A stretch of 64,000 bases of DNA from Planctomycetota bacterium (GCA_003576845.1 QEVJ01000009.1:1-64000), one strand, 5' to 3'. Shown: positions 1 to 9,887, counted from the first letter of the stretch. Notes: generated by a model not told the origin, from the letters alone. Program-made: numbers and translations.

Positions 1-176
1 CTCGATGACTTCTCGCCGCCGCCGCGCCACCCGCCAAACCGGCTTCCGCAAGCCCGGCAAACCGCATTCCACAGGATAGCAAACCCTGTCCTGCACCCGC
101 CAAGCACGCCAAGCACCGCGGACCCGGCGACACGGAGGTGCAAACCGGCCGTTTTGGAACGCGGGCGACCTTGGTG

Positions 177-2042
177 CTAACGGCACGGCCGCGCCCCGAC
201 GATGGAAGGCGCGAGCGGATGCTCCAGTGCGGCCAAAGCGACGGTTGTGGGATGGCTGCCGGAGTTTCGACGGTGCGCGGCGTGACAGACGGCGGCCGCG
301 AGGACATAGAGTGCTTGGATGAGAACGCCCAACGCCACGTAGCCGGCGCCGTGGCTCTCGCCGAACCCATAACTGTGCAGCCCGGCGCCGAGCACGAAGT
401 TGACGCCGTACCAAGCCATGACGACGAGCGGGAAGCAGAGCACGGCCAGCGCGGCGAGACCGAATTGGTGGACCCACCCGGCGAAGCGAGCGTGTAGCAC
501 GGCGAGGTATCCGAGCAGCGTCACGAGGGCCCAGACTTCCTTGGGATCCCAACCCCAGAACCGCCCCCACGAGTAATCGGCCCACACGCCGCCCAAAATC
601 GTTCCGGCCGCGAGCAACAGCACGCCGAGTTGGATGGCCCGGTACGTAAGGTTGGTCAGATTGTCGATCGCGGCTTTGTTTGGGGAGCCGACCAAAAAGT
701 AGCCGAGCGCGATGTTGCCGAGGCCCAGGGCCAACGCTAGCGCCGCGTAGCTCAGCGTAATCGTCATCACGTGCGTGACGAGCCAGAAGTTGTTTCGCAA
801 CACGGGTTGGAGCGGCGCGATGCTGGCGTCGAGCACGACGGGGCTGTTGTCGGCGACGACGAGGGCGAGCGTCGTCACCGCGGCGGCAGCGGCAAGGACG
901 TACCTCTTGCGGTACAGCGCCTCTAGCACCATACCGAACAGCGCTACGCCGGCGGCCACGAACACGACCGATTCGTACATATTCGTAACGGGGGCGCGTC
1001 CCGAGATGATCACTCGCATGGCGAAACCGGCAATCAAAGCAACAACGCCCGCGCCGAAGGTCAGCCAACCGGCCGCGTCGGCAATTCGCCAGTGCGTCGC
1101 ATGGGCCAACAGCAACGACACGCAACTCACGAGGGTGAAGACCCAGGCGATGCGAAACGGGGCCCAGTCGTGGAAGGCAACTTCGAGGTCGACGATCGCC
1201 GCGTCCACCGACGCGGGCGAATCGGCGGCGATTGCGTCGCGGGCGGCGAAGAACCGTTGCGACGCCGCATTGAAATCGGCGGCCGAGCCGCGGAGGTATG
1301 CATTGCGGACGGCACGCAAAGCCGCTTGAGCCTCGCGCCGCTGTCCCGTTGGGTCGCTCGCGTCGTTCCAACGTGTCGTGAGCAGCGCCGCAGCCGTGGT
1401 CCAGGCATCCGCGTCGCTTCCCGATGGGGCCAGGAGAAACAGCCGCTTGCCCATCCGATGGTCCACGTAGGCGCGGAAACGATCGGCCAATTGCACCGCG
1501 TCCTGTTCGAGCTTCGTGAGTGGGGCTTCCTGCTTGGCAAGCTCCTGCGTCCAGCGGAGCAAGGAACTCTCTCGACCGGTGGCCGGCACGACGAGTTTGG
1601 CGGCATGGACTTCGACGGGCGAAACGAGCTTGCGCTGCGAATCCCATTTCAGTAGCCGCCGTAGTTCGAGGTTGTCGACGCGGAGCAACGCCGTCTGGTC
1701 CCACTTGTCGGGGCGATGCACGGCGAAGTAGTCGTTAGCGTCTGCGGGTGGATGCTCGCTCTGCGTCTCTGCTTCGGACCAGCCTTGCCAATCGAGCAGC
1801 AGCACCAGGTAGAACGCGCACGCATCGAGGTGCTGTCCGTCGATGGGATCGGTCATCTCCGCGCGATTGGCGAGTCCCCGCAATGTTTCGCGGGCAAGCG
1901 AATCGAGCGGCTTGACGCGGCCGCCGTCGAGGACCGGCGCGTTTCGCCAAGCTCGCCACGCAAACGCCTCGTCGCCGCGACTCGTCGGCGCGACGCCGAG
2001 CAGAACGAGCACTGCCAGGATGATCGAGTGGGCTTGTCGCAT
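177..2042 (-). CDS. ccsA: Cytochrome c biogenesis protein CcsA/ResC-like (haem handling, system II)
   Basis: A 621-residue membrane protein that, with ResB, would carry haem across the membrane and attach it to CXXCH cytochromes outside the cytoplasm. After a signal-like N-terminus (about 1-23) comes an unusually long soluble region to about residue 295, then several hydrophobic helices. The family signature is clear: a tryptophan-rich WWD-type segment ending WGWDPKE at about 496-502, plus candidate haem-ligand histidines at about 424 (VTHVM) and 556 (GLHSYGF). The ATG start lies 31 bases after the ResB stop on the same strand, so the two genes form an operon. It is divergent from the 14-haem cytochrome at 4414, a likely client. 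The N-terminal half has no recognised function. Confidence 0.9.
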   Translation of the reverse strand: MRQAHSIILAVLVLLGVAPTSRGDEAFAWRAWRNAPVLDGGRVKPLDSLARETLRGLANRAEMTDPIDGQHLDACAFYLVLLLDWQGWSEAETQSEHPPADANDYFAVHRPDKWDQTALLRVDNLELRRLLKWDSQRKLVSPVEVHAAKLVVPATGRESSLLRWTQELAKQEAPLTKLEQDAVQLADRFRAYVDHRMGKRLFLLAPSGSDADAWTTAAALLTTRWNDASDPTGQRREAQAALRAVRNAYLRGSAADFNAASQRFFAARDAIAADSPASVDAAIVDLEVAFHDWAPFRIAWVFTLVSCVSLLLAHATHWRIADAAGWLTFGAGVVALIAGFAMRVIISGRAPVTNMYESVVFVAAGVALFGMVLEALYRKRYVLAAAAAVTTLALVVADNSPVVLDASIAPLQPVLRNNFWLVTHVMTITLSYAALALALGLGNIALGYFLVGSPNKAAIDNLTNLTYRAIQLGVLLLAAGTILGGVWADYSWGRFWGWDPKEVWALVTLLGYLAVLHARFAGWVHQFGLAALAVLCFPLVVMAWYGVNFVLGAGLHSYGFGESHGAGYVALGVLIQALYVLAAAVCHAAHRRNSGSHPTTVALAALEHPLAPSIVGARPCR

Positions 2043-2073
2043 CGCTTCGAGCCTCGATAAGAATGCTTGCGGT

Positions 2074-3933
2074 TCACGCGGCCCGCTGCTGGGACTCGGC
2101 GGCGGAATGGACGACCGGCGGTGGCACGGGCGGGGTCAACGATTGCGCGTCGCGCCGGCCGAATGCACGAGGAACGTTCGCGAAGAAGTACGCCCGCATG
2201 TAGAACATCGCGAAGATACCGCCGCAGATCATCGCGCTGCCGAGGTACTTGAGGAAACGGCCTGGATCGTAAGCGACGGCGAGCACGCTGGCCGATTTGG
2301 CGTGGCCGGCGTCCTCGAAGCTGGATTGGTAGAACGTGAACTTGCCGTACGACAGCGGCCGGTTCATCGAAATGTCGAACGACTGCTTGTCGTCGGCTTG
2401 CGGGTCCATCACCTCGACGGCGCTGGAGAAGGTCGCATTGCCCACGCGGCCGGGGTTTTGCGTCCGCGTGAAGTCGACCAGCCGCAGCGTGAAACCGAGC
2501 GGACGGCGGGCGTAATCGAACGAGAGCGTGAGCGGACCCTGGTCCGACGGAATCGTACATGTGCCGTGCAACGGATCGCCGCGGCGGAGCCAGATGCGCC
2601 GCGTCGTTTCACCAGTCGATACTTCCACAAGCGCCGCGGCTTCGGGCGGGTTTTTCTGGCGCGGCGAGGACGCGACCGGCTTGAACCGGGCATCGTGACG
2701 CGCGCGGGGAAGGTAGCGGCGGACCGAGAGCTTGAAGCCTCCGACGAGTTGCAGGTCGCCGCCCTCGCGAACCAATTGCGGTTCGGAATACGCTCCGCCT
2801 GCCGCCGCGCGGCAAAACAGCCGGCCGTCCGTGGTCTGCATGAATGCCGCGCCGGACTCGGGCTTCGCGTCGGCGTGGTGATACCAGAACTTCGCGCGGC
2901 AAGGCTTGCCGTGGACTCCGTCGAGGTTCAGCAGCGGCCGCTTGGCGAACGCGACCTGGCGCGTCGGCTTCGAATTGCCGGGTTCGTACACCAGCAACTC
3001 GAGCATCGGATTGCGCGCCACGGCGCCGCGGGACTCGAAACGTCCGCTTGCGTTTGGGCGTGCGTTGGGCAGATATTCGACAATCTCGACTTGGACGCCG
3101 GCTTTCCCAACGGCAACTTTCTTGCCGACGTGTTCGGCGACGTCGATCCGTTGCATCTCCCCGTCGCAGTGGAGCGACAGGACGCCGGCCGCGACGGAAG
3201 CGATCGGCGGAGGATCGAGGAAGTCCTGTTCCATCGACTTCTCGACGATCGGCAGCATCGTGTACATCGTGGGACCAATCACGGCTTCGCCGCCGTAGAT
3301 GTTTCCGGCAAGCCACTCTTCGGCGACGACTTTGCCGTGCGCGTCGGCAAGGGCAAGCTGCAATGCCGGTCCGTCGAACAAACGGTCGTCGGCAACCCAT
3401 TCCATGTGCTCGAGGGCGTGGCGATAGAACTTGAGCACTTTGACGCCCAGTCCCTTCTCGACGCCGAAATCCAATTCGTGGCCGTCTTGCCAGTCGCCGG
3501 GACCGGGCGCGAAAGCCAATTCGGTCGACAGCGTTCCCGAGGGCGTTTTTCTCACGACCTGGATCAAACTCTCGTCGCGGACGAGCATTTCGCTGGTCCC
3601 GTCGCCCTCGCGGAGCACGACCTGTCCCTCCGACCCGTGCATGAACGTCTGCACCGCGCCCGCTAGCAGCACCAGCAGGCCGGCGTGCGTGACGACGAAC
3701 CCCGCGTGGCGTCGTTTCCACGGCCAGCGGCTCAATGCCGCCGCGAGGATGTTGACGGCGAGTGCGGCGAGCAGGGCAATGAACCAGGTGCTGCCATAGA
3801 CGTGCCAGGCGGCGAATTCGCGGCCGCGATTGGCTTCGAGAAACGTCGCCGTCGCCAGGATGCCGCCGAGCAGCAGCAACAGCCCAACGGCGAGCTTGAG
3901 CGACCCCAGAATGTTAAGCAGCGCTCGCAGCAT
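2074..3933 (-). CDS. resB: Cytochrome c biogenesis protein ResB/Ccs1
   Basis: A 619-residue partner of CcsA in system II cytochrome c maturation, thought to hold apocytochrome and haem at the outer face of the membrane. Three hydrophobic helices are visible in the first 100 residues (about 10-30, 48-66, 77-95), then a large soluble domain, then a last helix near 565-590 (YLGSAMICGGIFAMFYM), the ResB topology. The segment with MNRPLSYGKFTFYQSSF before the last helix is typical of the family. It is the first gene of a two-gene minus-strand operon with ccsA 31 bases downstream. The ATG at 3931-3933 gives a normal membrane-anchor N-terminus. Confidence 0.88.
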   Translation of the reverse strand: MLRALLNILGSLKLAVGLLLLLGGILATATFLEANRGREFAAWHVYGSTWFIALLAALAVNILAAALSRWPWKRRHAGFVVTHAGLLVLLAGAVQTFMHGSEGQVVLREGDGTSEMLVRDESLIQVVRKTPSGTLSTELAFAPGPGDWQDGHELDFGVEKGLGVKVLKFYRHALEHMEWVADDRLFDGPALQLALADAHGKVVAEEWLAGNIYGGEAVIGPTMYTMLPIVEKSMEQDFLDPPPIASVAAGVLSLHCDGEMQRIDVAEHVGKKVAVGKAGVQVEIVEYLPNARPNASGRFESRGAVARNPMLELLVYEPGNSKPTRQVAFAKRPLLNLDGVHGKPCRAKFWYHHADAKPESGAAFMQTTDGRLFCRAAAGGAYSEPQLVREGGDLQLVGGFKLSVRRYLPRARHDARFKPVASSPRQKNPPEAAALVEVSTGETTRRIWLRRGDPLHGTCTIPSDQGPLTLSFDYARRPLGFTLRLVDFTRTQNPGRVGNATFSSAVEVMDPQADDKQSFDISMNRPLSYGKFTFYQSSFEDAGHAKSASVLAVAYDPGRFLKYLGSAMICGGIFAMFYMRAYFFANVPRAFGRRDAQSLTPPVPPPVVHSAAESQQRAA

Positions 3934-4413
3934 GGTCGGTTTACCGCTGCCGGGGAAGTCGACGGCAAATTGCAGACGGCGTGTTTATCGGCCGCGAGTT
4001 TGACGGTCTTTCGCTTTTTCGCGAGTTTGGGGGAAACGGAAGCGGGGCAATCTGGGGATTCCACGCTCGCAAGTCCATCGGACGATCAACGGTCCAGCCG
4101 TCCTTTCGGTGGCGGCCGATAGCCGGCGACTCCGCGACCGTCAACCCGCGAAATTGCCGCGTAGAGGGCAAAACTGTCAAGATTGGTATGCGCGGCGTGC
4201 GAATCTAACCGCTGAGGCGTCTTGTCGGGGGGAACATCCGCCAGACGCCGCCGATGGGAATGCGCGCCGTCTGACGTTTTCGCCTTCACTTGGACGTTGA
4301 TTGCGTCGGCACGGTTGTCCGCGGCGATGGAGCGCCGCATGGACCGCACCTGTCGGCCGATTTGCGAGCGCAGATTGAAATACCCGGTCTTTGTTTAACC
4401 GGGTGCAGACTCC
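3934..4413. other. Divergent intergenic region between resB and the 14-haem cytochrome
   Basis: 480 bases without a credible gene; short open frames here show no protein-like composition. It must hold the promoters for resB (leftward) and the cytochrome (rightward), but I could not identify a convincing -35/-10 pair. The only clear structure is the hairpin at 4382-4404, listed separately. Confidence 0.5.
4382..4404 (+). promoter_or_regulatory. Hairpin immediately upstream of the 14-haem cytochrome start
   Basis: ACCCGGT (4382-4388) and ACCGGGT (4398-4404) form a perfect 7-bp stem with a 9-base A/T-rich loop, ending 9 bases before the ATG at 4414. It could be an operator dyad or an mRNA hairpin that modulates translation; the sequence alone does not decide. 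Confidence 0.4.
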
Positions 4414-5964
4414 ATGGATGGAGATCGTTCCGTGCAAAGCTGCCGCCGTCGTCGGCTGCGACTGGTCGCCTGGTCGCTGGCCGGAATGCTGTTGGCGACG
4501 TTGTTCGTCATTTTGCCGTCGTGCCGTTCGCAGAACGGGCAGGGCCGGCGCACCGACACGGAACTCAAGCCGGGTTGGCCGCAACCGAACCGGACTTTCA
4601 AGCAGGTATCGCTGTCGGAAATCCGCGCGGAGATACCCGTCGTCGCCGGCGCCGAGTACGTCAACGACGACGAGCTCTGCATGCAGTGCCACAAGACGTA
4701 TGTCGAGACGTTCCAACACAACGTCCACCGCGGCATCAATAAAGGACAATCGTGCGAGGCCTGCCACGGTCCGGCCAGCAAGCACTTGGAAACGCGCGGC
4801 CGCGAACCGGGGATGATCCTGAACTTCAAGAAGATGACGCCGGCACAATCGGCCGAAGCGTGTCTGAAGTGCCACGAGCAGAACGCCTGCTCGCCCGGCG
4901 CGCAGTGGCGCACCTCGAAGCACGCGCATGCCAACCTGTCCTGTATCAGTTGCCACACGGCGCACTACAACGTGCCGCCGGGAACGAAGGCCACGACCGG
5001 TCTGGGAGAGGTGACGCAGACGCAGCGCTCCGGCGCGCATGCGACGCCCGGCGCAAACGTCACCGCCGACTCACAGGTCACGTTCGTCAAGTTCGAGCAG
5101 CCGCCGGACATCGAAACGCTGCGGGCGAACTCGAACAACCTGGGCGCGGTTTCTCCCGATACGTGCTTACGTTGCCACGGCGAGATGAAGAACCTGCTGG
5201 AGATCGCCGGACCGCACCAGATCGGCGGCGCGAACGACTTCAACTGCACGACGTGCCACAATCCGCACGGCAACATCGTCGAGCACTCGCGCAAAGACCT
5301 GTGCTTGAGCTGCCACAAGCAGGATTCGCCGACGATGGCCTGGCACGCTTCGACGCACAACCTGGCGGGCGTGGCGTGTACGGACTGTCACAATCCGCAT
5401 CCGCACGCCGGAGTCCGGCGGTTCATCACCACCAGCGGCGTCGACTTGGAAAACACGCATCTCTCGCGGCAAAAACGCCGGCCGATGTCCGTGCAGGAGC
5501 CGGAGGCGTGCTACAAGTGCCACCAGAACATCTTCGCACAAACGCATCTGCCGTCGCACCATCCGATTCGCGAGGGCAAGATGGTCTGTTCCGATTGCCA
5601 CGATCCGCACGGGCAGCTCGAAGGCAACCTCAAGGCGGAAAGCAAGAACCTGCTCTGCTGGAAGTGTCACGCCGACAAGCAAGGTCCGTTTGCTTACGAG
5701 CATCCGCCGGTCACCGAAGACTGCGGCATCTGCCACGAACCGCACGGCACGGTGACGAACAACCTGTTGAAGCAACCGGCCACGTTCCTGTGCTTGCGTT
5801 GCCACGTCGGCCACCGCGACGGCGACCACGGCGGCGGCGCGCGGTTGAACATCGACGCGGTGCCGCAACTCCGCAAGGGTTTTTATACGGATTGCACGAC
5901 TTGCCACTCGCAGATCCACGGTAGCGATCTGCCCACGCCGCACTTTCCTGCCATGTTGAGATAA
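4414..5964 (+). CDS. 14-haem c-type cytochrome (MtrA/DmsE-like), putative lipoprotein
   Basis: A 516-residue exported electron carrier. Fourteen CXXCH haem motifs start near residues 89, 114, 150, 177, 251, 278, 297, 322, 366, 392, 415, 437, 460 and 494, so nearly the whole mature chain is haem-binding. Arg-rich residues 11-16 and a hydrophobic stretch precede LPSC at 34-37, a plausible lipobox. MtrA/PioA/DmsE relatives are decahaem proteins of roughly 300-350 residues; this one is longer and has four more haems. The next gene, 61 bases downstream, encodes a long predicted outer-membrane barrel, the arrangement of porin-cytochrome conduits. The divergent ResB/CcsA pair could mature it. NrfB-like or other multihaem families are alternatives. 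Confidence 0.85.
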   Translation: MDGDRSVQSCRRRRLRLVAWSLAGMLLATLFVILPSCRSQNGQGRRTDTELKPGWPQPNRTFKQVSLSEIRAEIPVVAGAEYVNDDELCMQCHKTYVETFQHNVHRGINKGQSCEACHGPASKHLETRGREPGMILNFKKMTPAQSAEACLKCHEQNACSPGAQWRTSKHAHANLSCISCHTAHYNVPPGTKATTGLGEVTQTQRSGAHATPGANVTADSQVTFVKFEQPPDIETLRANSNNLGAVSPDTCLRCHGEMKNLLEIAGPHQIGGANDFNCTTCHNPHGNIVEHSRKDLCLSCHKQDSPTMAWHASTHNLAGVACTDCHNPHPHAGVRRFITTSGVDLENTHLSRQKRRPMSVQEPEACYKCHQNIFAQTHLPSHHPIREGKMVCSDCHDPHGQLEGNLKAESKNLLCWKCHADKQGPFAYEHPPVTEDCGICHEPHGTVTNNLLKQPATFLCLRCHVGHRDGDHGGGARLNIDAVPQLRKGFYTDCTTCHSQIHGSDLPTPHFPAMLR

Positions 5965-6025
5965 CGGCTCGCTCGGGCGGCTGCGCGTCGCCCGTCGTCG
6001 AGCGAATTATGGGGGGGCCCATACG

Positions 6026-8284
6026 GTGTCACGCCGGAACCAGGCGACGGTCGTCGTCGCGCTCTGTTTATTTGCTGGAACGGTCCGCGCCGGCGATGTT
6101 TTGCCGGCGGTCGGCTCGTCCGAGTATTTCGACCAAGGCACAAGTTCGGCCGTCGAGTTGACTCCGGTCGTCGTCCAGGACGCGCCGGAACCGGCCGAAG
6201 CGGGCGAGAACGCCGCTACGCAGACCGACGCGCCTATGGCGGAAAGCTCGGAAGACCCCTATTTCCGCTTCTACGATCCGCCCTACGAACCGTGGTTCGC
6301 CGCCCGGTTCGGCTGGTGGGGCGTGGGCAAGTCGGGCGCGCGCTCCGGCACCGGCGAGTGGCAGGGCCTGGAGTCGTCGCCATTCTGGGACGTCGACGGC
6401 ATCCGCAGCGACGGTTCGCGGACCATCGACTTCTTCGCCACCGGCGTCGAAAGCGAATCGACGGACGCCGGCGTGTACTATTACGGCGGTCCGGGACTGA
6501 CGATCGACTTCGACTACGACCGGTTCATTCACCGAATCGGACACGACCCGCTGATTCAGCCCGAAGGCGGGTTCTTCGACCCGCCACTACCCAACAACAC
6601 GCCGGGCTACGTGCTCTACGGCACGGACTTGAACGTCGGCCAGGACTACGCGATCCGCGTGCAAAAGATCGAGGCGGATTTCAAGGGCAACCTCAACGAC
6701 GACGTCAAGTGGGGTCTGAAAGTGTGGGGCATGCGGAAAGACGGCACCCGCATGGTCAACTCGACGCAGCACTGCTTCGCGCTCACCCCGGCGCCCGGCG
6801 GCCGCACCTGCCACGTCGTCAGCCAAGGCCAACAGATCGACTGGCTCACCACCGAAGTCGAGCCGAGCATTCGAGCGCGGTTCGACTGGCTGACGGTCGA
6901 GTATTCTCGCACGATGCGGTCGTTCCAGCAGAACGACCAGACGGTGCTCGCCAACTTCACGGCGATCAACGCCACTTACGGTCTGCAAGGCGTTGGCGCG
7001 TACGCCGTCGTGCCCGAGAACTACACGGAAATCGACCGCGTCAAGATGAACGCGCAACTCAACGAGTATAACGAGCTGTACGCGCTAGCTTTCGTCGGCA
7101 ACACGCACAACGACTTCCGCGACTCGGATCGGAAGTTCTACGGCGGCGACGTGCGGCTCACGAACACGTCTCGCGATGCGCTGCGGCTCACGGCTTATGC
7201 CAAGTCGTTCGTCCAAAACAACTCCGCCGACACCATCCCGCTCGACGTCCGCTATCCGGCGCAGGCGAACCTCTGGCGCGAGAGCCAAACGCCGCAGACG
7301 ATCTACAATCCGGACTCATATTACCTGGGTCTGGCCGACCGCGAAACGCACCGGGCCGGCTTTCACGGCCGGTGGCATCCGCACGACGACTACGACGGCG
7401 CGCCGTCGTGGCTCGCGGTCACCGGCGGTTACGAATACAAGATCATCGAGCGCTCGAACGTGACCTATTTCCTCGACGCCCTGCCGGCGGTATTCACCCA
7501 GCCGGACTCGAACACCCACATGTTCTTCGTGGGTCTCGAACAGGACTGGTCCCGGGAGTTCGACACCTATCTCCGCTACCGCGTGCTCGATACCGATTGG
7601 CCGCTGTTGGGCGTCACGCACCGGCAGCAGTTGAGCCTCGACGCGGCGATCAACAGCAACCAGCCCGAGCACGAAGACCGGATCGAGATCGGCGGCAACT
7701 GGTCGCCGACCAACAACTTCATGCTCAATGCGTCGCTGTGGATTCAGAATCGCTACAACCACTCCGAATTCGTCAACTTCGACGAGGACAATTACCCGGT
7801 CGTTCTGAGCGGCTGGTACGCGCCGACGGATCGGTGGTCGATGTCGGCGGGCGCGGCGACGTTCTCGAACTGGATCGACCAGGACGTGACGCTGGGACGC
7901 GAAAACGGCGTGCCGGGGACCGAGCTGACCGCGTTCACGTCGCGATGGAACTACGGCGGGCGGGCCGACGTTCTGAATCTGGGCACGACGTACCTGTGGA
8001 ACGACCGCGTGCAGTTGATCGGCGGCTTCGAGTACGTGCGGAGTTGGAACCGGTTCACCGCGCCGCCCGCCCCGGCGACCGCGATCGGCGGATACGACGA
8101 TTTGCCGGCCTACAGCCAGGTGCGCGTCAACACGTATCGCTTTACTGCCGGCGTGGACTACACGCTGACCGAACTGACGACGTGCTTCTTCCGCTACAAC
8201 TACTTCGACTACGACGACATCGCGTCGCCGTTCAACGCGGGAACGGCGCACCTCTTGTTGGGCGGCATAAGCGCCGTGTACTAA
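6026..8284 (+). CDS. Predicted outer-membrane beta-barrel, MtrB/PioB-like partner of the multihaem cytochrome
   Basis: A 752-residue exported protein with a signal peptide (about 1-23, cut near RAGD). The rest is rich in alternating aromatic/polar stretches, Tyr, Trp, Asn and Asp, and ends in an aromatic strand (LLLGGISAVY), as in transmembrane beta-barrels. Length is close to MtrB/PioB barrels that sheath a multihaem cytochrome through the outer membrane. The GTG start is preferred because a run of seven G at 6011-6017 gives a ribosome site at good distance; an ATG at 6009 is out of frame. The gene lies 61 bases after the 14-haem cytochrome. The shared family with MtrB is inferred from context and composition; a different porin is possible. 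Confidence 0.7.
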   Translation: MSRRNQATVVVALCLFAGTVRAGDVLPAVGSSEYFDQGTSSAVELTPVVVQDAPEPAEAGENAATQTDAPMAESSEDPYFRFYDPPYEPWFAARFGWWGVGKSGARSGTGEWQGLESSPFWDVDGIRSDGSRTIDFFATGVESESTDAGVYYYGGPGLTIDFDYDRFIHRIGHDPLIQPEGGFFDPPLPNNTPGYVLYGTDLNVGQDYAIRVQKIEADFKGNLNDDVKWGLKVWGMRKDGTRMVNSTQHCFALTPAPGGRTCHVVSQGQQIDWLTTEVEPSIRARFDWLTVEYSRTMRSFQQNDQTVLANFTAINATYGLQGVGAYAVVPENYTEIDRVKMNAQLNEYNELYALAFVGNTHNDFRDSDRKFYGGDVRLTNTSRDALRLTAYAKSFVQNNSADTIPLDVRYPAQANLWRESQTPQTIYNPDSYYLGLADRETHRAGFHGRWHPHDDYDGAPSWLAVTGGYEYKIIERSNVTYFLDALPAVFTQPDSNTHMFFVGLEQDWSREFDTYLRYRVLDTDWPLLGVTHRQQLSLDAAINSNQPEHEDRIEIGGNWSPTNNFMLNASLWIQNRYNHSEFVNFDEDNYPVVLSGWYAPTDRWSMSAGAATFSNWIDQDVTLGRENGVPGTELTAFTSRWNYGGRADVLNLGTTYLWNDRVQLIGGFEYVRSWNRFTAPPAPATAIGGYDDLPAYSQVRVNTYRFTAGVDYTLTELTTCFFRYNYFDYDDIASPFNAGTAHLLLGGISAVY

Positions 8285-8406
8285 CGCGGCATTGGCCGTC
8301 GGCGCGGCGGCGGACTAGAATACTACTAACAAACCGGCACAACGAGCTTGGCGGCGGTCGCGAGATTGCCGCCAGGCTCGCTTGCTATGAGCCGTCGCCG
8401 TTAGAA

Positions 8407-8509
8407 CCTATCCCGAAACCCAACGCTGTAGGAGGCGAATCCTCTCGCCGATCGCACCGGTGAGCGATTTCTCGGCGAAGGGATTCGCCTCCTACAATTT
8501 TGGGATAGG
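8407..8509. repeat. MITE/REP-like imperfect palindrome, family A copy 1
   Basis: Left arm CCTATCCCGAAA (8407-8418) then TGTAGGAGGCGAATCC (8427-8442); right arm GGATTCGCCTCCTACA (8481-8496) then TTTTGGGATAGG (8498-8509). The arms are inverted copies of about 40 bases with few mismatches. The core recurs at 17479-17547 and 42719-42790. The upstream GTG at 8460, a possible start for the next gene, falls inside this element and is therefore unlikely to be used. Confidence 0.8.
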
Positions 8510-8543
8510 CACTTTGTGCCGTTCCGTCCGCGGAGCCGCCGAG

Positions 8544-9887
8544 ATGTTTCGTCGTAGCATGCTTGCGCTTGCGATCGCCGCCGCGTTGATCGCGTGCACG
8601 ATCGGTACGCCGACGTGTTGGGCCGCTGCGTCCGACGAGGCGACAACGGCGCTCGCAAGGAAAGTCGCGGAGCTCATCGGGCAACTCGACGCGCCGCGCT
8701 TGGCGGACCGCGATGCCGCCGAGAAGGTCCTAATGGCTCTGGGTCCCGAGGCGCTCGACGTTCTGCCGCGCGGCGAAGCGAAGCACTCCGCTGAGGTCAA
8801 GCAGCGTCTGGCCCGCGTGCGGCGACAGTTGGAACTTGCGTTTGCCAAGTCCGCGGCGAAGGCCTCGCTCATCACGCTTGCCGACGCCGAGCGACCGCTG
8901 TCGGAAGTGCTTGCGGCGATCGCGAAACAGTCCGGAAACCCGCTCGTCGACGGTCGCAAACGCGGTCCGGAAGGCAAGCCGCCCGCCGATCCGCGGATTC
9001 GCGTCGCGTTCGACAAGACGCCATTCTGGCCGGCGCTGGACGCGACTCTCGACGCAGCCGGCGCATCGCTGGAAGTGCGCGACGCTCAAGGGGACGATCC
9101 GCTGCGCCTGGTCGTCGTCGAGCGCGGCGAAACGGCAAAGCCGCGAGCGAGCGACGCCGTTTACCGCGGGCCGCTGCGGTTTGCGGTGGTCGGCGCCGAC
9201 GTGAAGCGCGCGGCGGACGACGCGGAAACTCTCGCTCGAATCGTCCTCAAAGCGGCTTGGGAACCGCGTCTCAAGCCGATCGCGCTGAGTCTGGCCGCCA
9301 AGGACCTGAGCGCCGTCGACGACCAGCAACGCCCGCTCCGCATTGCCAGTGCCGAAGCGCAATGGGCCACGTCGTCGCTCGGCGGGCAAGGGGCCATGCG
9401 GCTCACCCTGCCGTTTGTGTTGGCTCGCGGCGATGCCAAGAGTCTCGCGGTTCGCGGGCGTATGGCGGCCCTATTGGCCGGGGCGAACGTCGCGTTCCGC
9501 TTCGAGCGGCTCAGCGAGACGCGGCCCGGCGCGGCGGTGGCGTCGCAGAAGATGGGCGACGCAACGGTGCGGCTCGAATCGTTTCGCCGGGTGGGCGGAC
9601 GCTGGCTCGCCCGCGTCCGCGTGATCTACGACAACCCGCAGGAGGCGGTGCAGTCGCACTACGACTGGCTCTACGAGAGCCGGGCCACACTGACCGCGGT
9701 CACGGAGCAGCGAAAACCGGTGGAATACGACTCTCAGGCCGCCGAGGATGGCGTGATCGCGACGTACGCGTTCGCCGCCGAGGATGCCGACAAGCCGGGC
9801 GAACTCACGCTGGTCTACTCTACGCCCGCGGTCATCATGACCGTGCCGTTCGAGTTCGAGTTCGCCGACATTGCGTTGCCGCGATGA
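8544..9887 (+). CDS. Exported protein of unknown function
   Basis: A 447-residue protein whose family I do not recognise. The ATG at 8544 is chosen because it gives a clean signal peptide (MFRRSMLALAIAAALIACTIG, cleavage near WAAASD); the in-frame GTG at 8460 lies in a repeat. The mature protein begins with a helical, charged segment containing LDAPRLADRDAAEKVLMALGPEALDVL, which resembles the short helix-pair segments (HEAT-like) common in planctomycete exported proteins, followed by a mixed alpha/beta body and a beta-rich C-terminus without cysteines. It stands alone: a palindromic repeat upstream and a convergent AAA ATPase gene 16 bases downstream. Confidence 0.75.
   Translation: MFRRSMLALAIAAALIACTIGTPTCWAAASDEATTALARKVAELIGQLDAPRLADRDAAEKVLMALGPEALDVLPRGEAKHSAEVKQRLARVRRQLELAFAKSAAKASLITLADAERPLSEVLAAIAKQSGNPLVDGRKRGPEGKPPADPRIRVAFDKTPFWPALDATLDAAGASLEVRDAQGDDPLRLVVVERGETAKPRASDAVYRGPLRFAVVGADVKRAADDAETLARIVLKAAWEPRLKPIALSLAAKDLSAVDDQQRPLRIASAEAQWATSSLGGQGAMRLTLPFVLARGDAKSLAVRGRMAALLAGANVAFRFERLSETRPGAAVASQKMGDATVRLESFRRVGGRWLARVRVIYDNPQEAVQSHYDWLYESRATLTAVTEQRKPVEYDSQAAEDGVIATYAFAAEDADKPGELTLVYSTPAVIMTVPFEFEFADIALPR

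Noticed and set aside
1-176. Possible gene at the left edge
   Set aside because: Only an incomplete non-coding stretch downstream of ccsA; no supported frame.
8345-8380. GGCGGC...GCCGCC hairpin after the barrel gene as terminator
   Set aside because: Stem is good but no T-run follows in either direction; left unassigned.
8460-8543. GTG at 8460 as start of the exported protein
   Set aside because: It lies in a family A palindrome and adds a non-conserved, repeat-derived N-terminus in front of a complete signal peptide.
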